This document shows positions 7,401-8,305 of a stretch of DNA of 8,305 nucleotides, piece after piece. This DNA comes from an uncultured Lachnospiraceae bacterium (GTDB taxonomy: Bacteria; Bacillota; Clostridia; Lachnospirales; Lachnospiraceae): assembly GCA_947628025.1 (NCBI GenBank), contig CANQYH010000137.1:1-8305 (forward strand). Reading direction: 5' to 3'. The stretch's first letter is position 1; every line of letters starts with the position of its first letter. The notes below the pieces were generated by a model. The model saw nothing but the letters and a program-made list of their open reading frames with translations, was not told the DNA's origin and did no database searches. The translations under genes and the position numbers were made by a program.

Positions 7401-7788
7401 GATCCTCCGCTGTGTAGATCGGGATCCATTCCTCTTCCGTTTCCGCCGCATAGACGACCCCCGCCGTAGGCACCCATTCCCACGCCAGAAACCCAGCCGC
7501 TGCCTGCATCAGCATACATAACGCCAACACCCATGCCAGCCGCCGTTTCCCGGTTCCTTTCGCCGCCTGTTTCGTTGCTGCCGCCCATCCCTCTGTCTGT
7601 TGTTTCCTGCTCCTCTCTGCTGCCTGCCCCGCCGTCTTCTCCTTCCTGTTCCTCTCTGCCGTCCATCCCGCCGCCTGTCGTTTCGCTGCCGCTTCCATTT
7701 TCTCCCAAGCCGTCTGTCTCTTTACCTCCGCATACTCCGCCAACATTTGCCTCGCCGCTGCCGCCCATTTCTCCGCCATCCGCTTCAT
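4486..7788 (-). CDS. secreted cell-wall-binding protein: basic N-tail, GLUG beta-helix, helical region, choline-binding-type repeats
   Basis: A 1100-residue surface protein of unknown function. Residues 1-83 are Ala/Lys/Arg/Gln-rich with 13-residue repeats. KRR (81-83) and a hydrophobic stretch (84-106) form the signal sequence, with likely cleavage near VYAA (112-115). Residues about 125-510 carry GLUG-type beta-helix repeats: GGxxG turns at 233, 272, 303, 338, 389, 435 and 486, alternating with units such as ISYCINTGTL (314), ILNCYNAGDI (401) and ISNCYNVGSL (458). A closing element ends with GSYPYPVLRG (552-561). A Ser-rich linker (566-588) leads to an alpha-helical region (589-1010) in which I recognise no family or catalytic motif. 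Residues 1014-1098 are about three Trp/Tyr/Gly wall-binding repeats (for example SWYYLGADGAM). GLUG plus wall-binding repeats suggests adhesion or display of an extracellular activity. The ATG at 7788 is chosen because AGGAGG (7796-7801) lies 7 bases upstream; 17 codons of open frame upstream would place the SD inside the gene. Codons for about residues 153-470 are far more AT-rich than the rest. Confidence 0.92.
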   Translation of the reverse strand: MKRMAEKWAAAARQMLAEYAEVKRQTAWEKMEAAAKRQAAGWTAERNRKEKTAGQAAERSRKQQTEGWAAATKQAAKGTGKRRLAWVLALCMLMQAAAGFLAWEWVPTAGVVYAAETEEEWIPIYTAEDLRNIENNMSGNYILMNDIDLAGINWEPIGGKYGEKMFSGSLDGNGHEIKNLTISITSNITSNNKNISYLYVGLFGGIDKGFIKNLTFSNVNIEVSNNVNEGWARVGTLTGYFNSHVYGYDNIVNCTVRNGEIDVQCPNMIVEVGGFIGHESYGTHISRCCSGANITATAKSLLMGGIVGYGSCKISYCINTGTLRGNPNSACEVREVKIGGIEGEASIGGGDEIQFCANYGSIIGDAYNIVVVDRKGLGGYQGAFAGCHLGGILGGVSIDNILNCYNAGDIIGSARAVQTVKYSGWIGWATATIGVGGIVGMGGYTLGNIDDHAYLGKISNCYNVGSLSATAEAQATTKDQTEYLNIGGITGGYPSQNNPENCYYSNSDLPGLGALKYDTVTDTCVQLTPAAMQQQSSFAGFDFENVWQMGSGSYPYPVLRGLEVPDLSDSASSSLSNSGSPSHTAADSEIEVRFENGGWAFYSDGAKMDPAMLTAYWKSQNVADTLASYGFAVTFADDLDEWTKIGHSFANFTQAFGAMAAGLWDVVTGKSNNYIDAVTEAYMNDTAANKAVLKDILEERFDNASTIKASTAEKWILKGSDELTGYLKDTFGSKIENYWSDVMSGRRKPETTDWTSLISANEVKNSAELVNNVLGTVSSAISIGGDLEQLFTDYAQNTAYLEAIRSAFSEGSAMRKAVDELLNEYETKNAASLFDIGMEIMSTVDGWQEYLTGIERFSFSVPSDGTLSEMALKLADKLAGTGFGTAQSLMDMTLGKLDSVSAADKIVDSVWLRTNAITALRRAGQALQDGNVTAEEVERYVNLFELARSLTVVQYENMKQYYESGAYNRSDRAQKVDFLAGELEKLDELSPAAGYAERKAGMFGEAMTCPVTEDSGIWKSDSRGWWIGYGDGTFMKNHWYQDPKTFLWYYMGADGYMLKDQWLQDPGSGSWYYLGADGAMLTNAYTPDGCYVGQDGVWRQ
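7579..7695 (-). repeat. 3 x 39-bp in-frame repeat encoding 13-residue units
   Basis: Units at 7579-7617, 7618-7656 and 7657-7695 are tandem, diverged 39-bp copies within the surface-protein gene, encoding residues 32-70. The second and third units translated are ERNRKEKTAGQAA and ERSRKQQTEGWAA; the first (EAAAKRQAAGWTA) is more diverged but keeps the basic first half and the GW near the end. A weaker fourth unit can be seen just before (19-31). The stretch is charged and Ala-rich, consistent with helix, and lies on the cytoplasmic side of the signal sequence. Confidence 0.75.
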
Positions 7789-7795
7789 CGATTTT

Positions 7796-7801
7796 CCTCC
7801 T
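7796..7801 (-). promoter_or_regulatory. ribosome binding site that decides the surface-protein start
   Basis: The minus strand reads AGGAGG at 7796-7801, then 7 bases, then ATG at 7788-7786. This is an ideal Shine-Dalgarno spacing. It excludes the longer reading that begins at 7839, in which these bases would be coding. Confidence 0.92.
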
Positions 7802-7829
7802 CGTATCCAATTTGCCAAACTCAACCGGA

Positions 7830-8063
7830 AGAAAATCAAAAAGCAAGGTATTCCGCTCTACGCTTCACACCTTGCCGTATCTATGTACAACAAAATAAAC
7901 CCCAAGCCCAGATTTTACGTCTTGCGTAAACACCAAACATGACGTATAATAATAGGGCATAGTAGTGGTATCCGCCATTGTGAATCGTGTTCGCCAAAAC
8001 ACTTTTCACACCTGCGAACGTGCTTGCGACACGTCCGCGGGTGCTATGCTTTTTGATTTTCTA
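7830..8063 (-). ncRNA. candidate structured RNA or attenuator leader of about 230 nt
   Basis: A promoter at 8070-8098 predicts a transcript start near 8063. The first 16 bases after it (8062-8047) are perfectly complementary to 7845-7830, which is the U-tract and 3' foot of an intrinsic terminator. Between these ends are several stems: a 14-position hairpin at 8030-8043/8009-8022 (12 Watson-Crick pairs, one G-U, one mismatch, loop UCGCAAG); a hairpin at 7980-8008 with stems of 4-5 and 5 bp around an AA/GA internal loop; GCATAG/CTATGC (8044-8049/7957-7962); TACGTC/GACGTA (7941-7946/7916-7921); and the terminator stem. The 16-bp pairing trimmed to 13 bp is compatible with all of these at once. 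It may be a free-standing ncRNA (large clostridial classes such as the raiA motif are a hypothesis only) or a cis-regulatory leader of the surface-protein gene. It matches no riboswitch consensus I could recall. Confidence 0.6.
7832..7875 (-). terminator. intrinsic terminator in the leader of the surface-protein gene
   Basis: On the minus strand GCAAGGT (7869-7875) pairs with ACCTTGC (7843-7849) across a 19-base loop, followed by UUUUU (7838-7842) and, after GA, UUUU. The signal ends 44 bases before the surface-protein ATG, with no convincing promoter in between. Transcription of the gene therefore seems to require read-through of this site. It would also end the candidate structured RNA. Confidence 0.75.
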
Positions 8064-8069
8064 CCACTT

Positions 8070-8098
8070 ATCTTACCATATACGGGACGATTATTCAA
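8070..8098 (-). promoter_or_regulatory. sigma-A promoter for the structured RNA and surface-protein gene
   Basis: On the minus strand TTGAAT (8093-8098), a 17-base spacer and TAAGAT (8070-8075) form a good housekeeping promoter. The predicted start falls at about 8061-8064, which coincides with the first base of the 16-bp end-pairing element. That coincidence supports both calls. The distance to the surface-protein ATG is about 275 bases. Confidence 0.72.
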
Positions 8099-8177
8099 TA
8101 ATGATTTTTTAAATATCCAAAGAACCGCTTCGCCATACGCGGCAGAAAACACTTTCGTTCCAGCCAGCCGACTTCCT

Positions 8178-8305
8178 TTAGAGGTATTCGTCCGCTGCTT
8201 TTCCCGACAGACCATACTCCAACCGCAACTCCTGCCGGATCGCTGCGTCGTCATATCCCAGCCTCCGCAGCATCCGGACCGCCCCTTGGATCTGGCCCTG
8301 ACTGA
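8178..8305 (-). CDS. C-terminal 41 residues of a protein, possibly an Rpn-family nuclease
   Basis: One minus-strand frame entering from the right edge runs 41 codons to a TAA at 8178-8180. The tail reads SQGQIQGAVRMLRRLG, then YDDAAIRQELRLEYGLSG and KAADEYL. A short helix-turn-helix-like tail with Q/K-G-x-I-x-G-A followed by a 'LGYDD..I...L...Y.LS...A.EYL' pattern resembles, from memory, the C-termini of Rpn (PD-(D/E)XK) recombination-promoting nuclease/transposase-like proteins abundant in Lachnospiraceae. The catalytic domain is outside the window, so the family call is tentative. An overlapping minus-strand frame at 8006-8254 is out of register and is not taken as coding. Between this stop and the promoter at 8098 only a weak 5-bp hairpin is seen. 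Confidence 0.5.
   Translation of the reverse strand, partial: SQGQIQGAVRMLRRLGYDDAAIRQELRLEYGLSGKAADEYL

Noticed and set aside
7388..7846. 152-codon minus-strand frame rich in Gly and Glu overlapping the surface-protein start
   Set aside because: It is out of frame with the well-supported gene, has no RBS of its own, and its composition reflects frame-shifted reading of the 39-bp repeats.
7881..7940. 19-codon upstream ORF in the leader (MFGVYARRK...)
   Set aside because: It has no Shine-Dalgarno sequence before its ATG and sits within predicted hairpins; a leader-peptide attenuator would need an RBS and a meaningful codon run.
8105..8150. Weak GCCGC/GCGGT hairpin after the right-edge gene as a possible terminator
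   Set aside because: Only five pairs, including a G-U, and an interrupted U-run (UUCUUU); too weak to call.
8006..8254. 82-codon minus-strand frame spanning the promoter and leader
   Set aside because: It overlaps, in another register, both the 8178-8305 coding tail and the promoter/structured RNA, and the translation shows no family signal.

Overview
The window looks like chromosome from a moderately GC-rich member of the Clostridia, most likely Lachnospiraceae (Clostridium cluster XIVa type). This is inferred from the Rnf gene order (rnfC then rnfD), the clostridial isoamylase-type debranching enzyme, strong AGGAGG ribosome binding sites, and a secreted GLUG-repeat protein ending in choline-binding-type cell-wall repeats. 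All recognisable genes are on the minus strand, so transcription runs from high to low coordinates.

Layout from the right edge in the direction of transcription. (1) 8178-8305: the last 41 codons of a gene, possibly an Rpn-type (PD-(D/E)XK) nuclease tail. (2) 7789-8177: a 389-base non-coding stretch with a good sigma-A promoter (8070-8098), an apparent structured RNA of about 230 nt whose predicted 5' end pairs perfectly with its 3' end, and an intrinsic terminator (7832-7875) only 44 bases before the next start codon. (3) 4486-7788: a 1100-residue secreted, wall-attached protein with an unusual 83-residue basic, repeat-containing N-tail before its signal sequence, a GLUG beta-helix region, a large alpha-helical region of unknown function, and C-terminal wall-binding repeats. 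(4) 4078-4485: 408 bases holding a 3 x 15 bp tandem repeat, a rho-independent terminator (4243-4290), a small inverted repeat and a near-consensus promoter (4152-4180) for the next gene. (5) 1930-4077: a glycogen/starch debranching enzyme (GlgX/isoamylase family GH13), apparently transcribed alone. (6) 1669-1929: an intergenic region with stem-loops and a candidate promoter for rnf. (7) 349-1668 and 1-334: rnfC and the start of rnfD, the first two genes of an Rnf operon continuing past the left edge.

The genes are separate units rather than one pathway: energy conservation (Rnf, ferredoxin:NAD+ coupling to an ion gradient), storage-polysaccharide breakdown (GlgX), and a cell-surface protein. 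The most interesting part is the surface-protein locus. Its upstream region appears to encode either a free-standing structured RNA or a long attenuator leader, and its coding sequence is a compositional mosaic: the beta-helix part is very AT-rich, while the signal, helical and wall-binding parts are GC-rich. All calls rest on reading the sequence; no database search or folding program was run.
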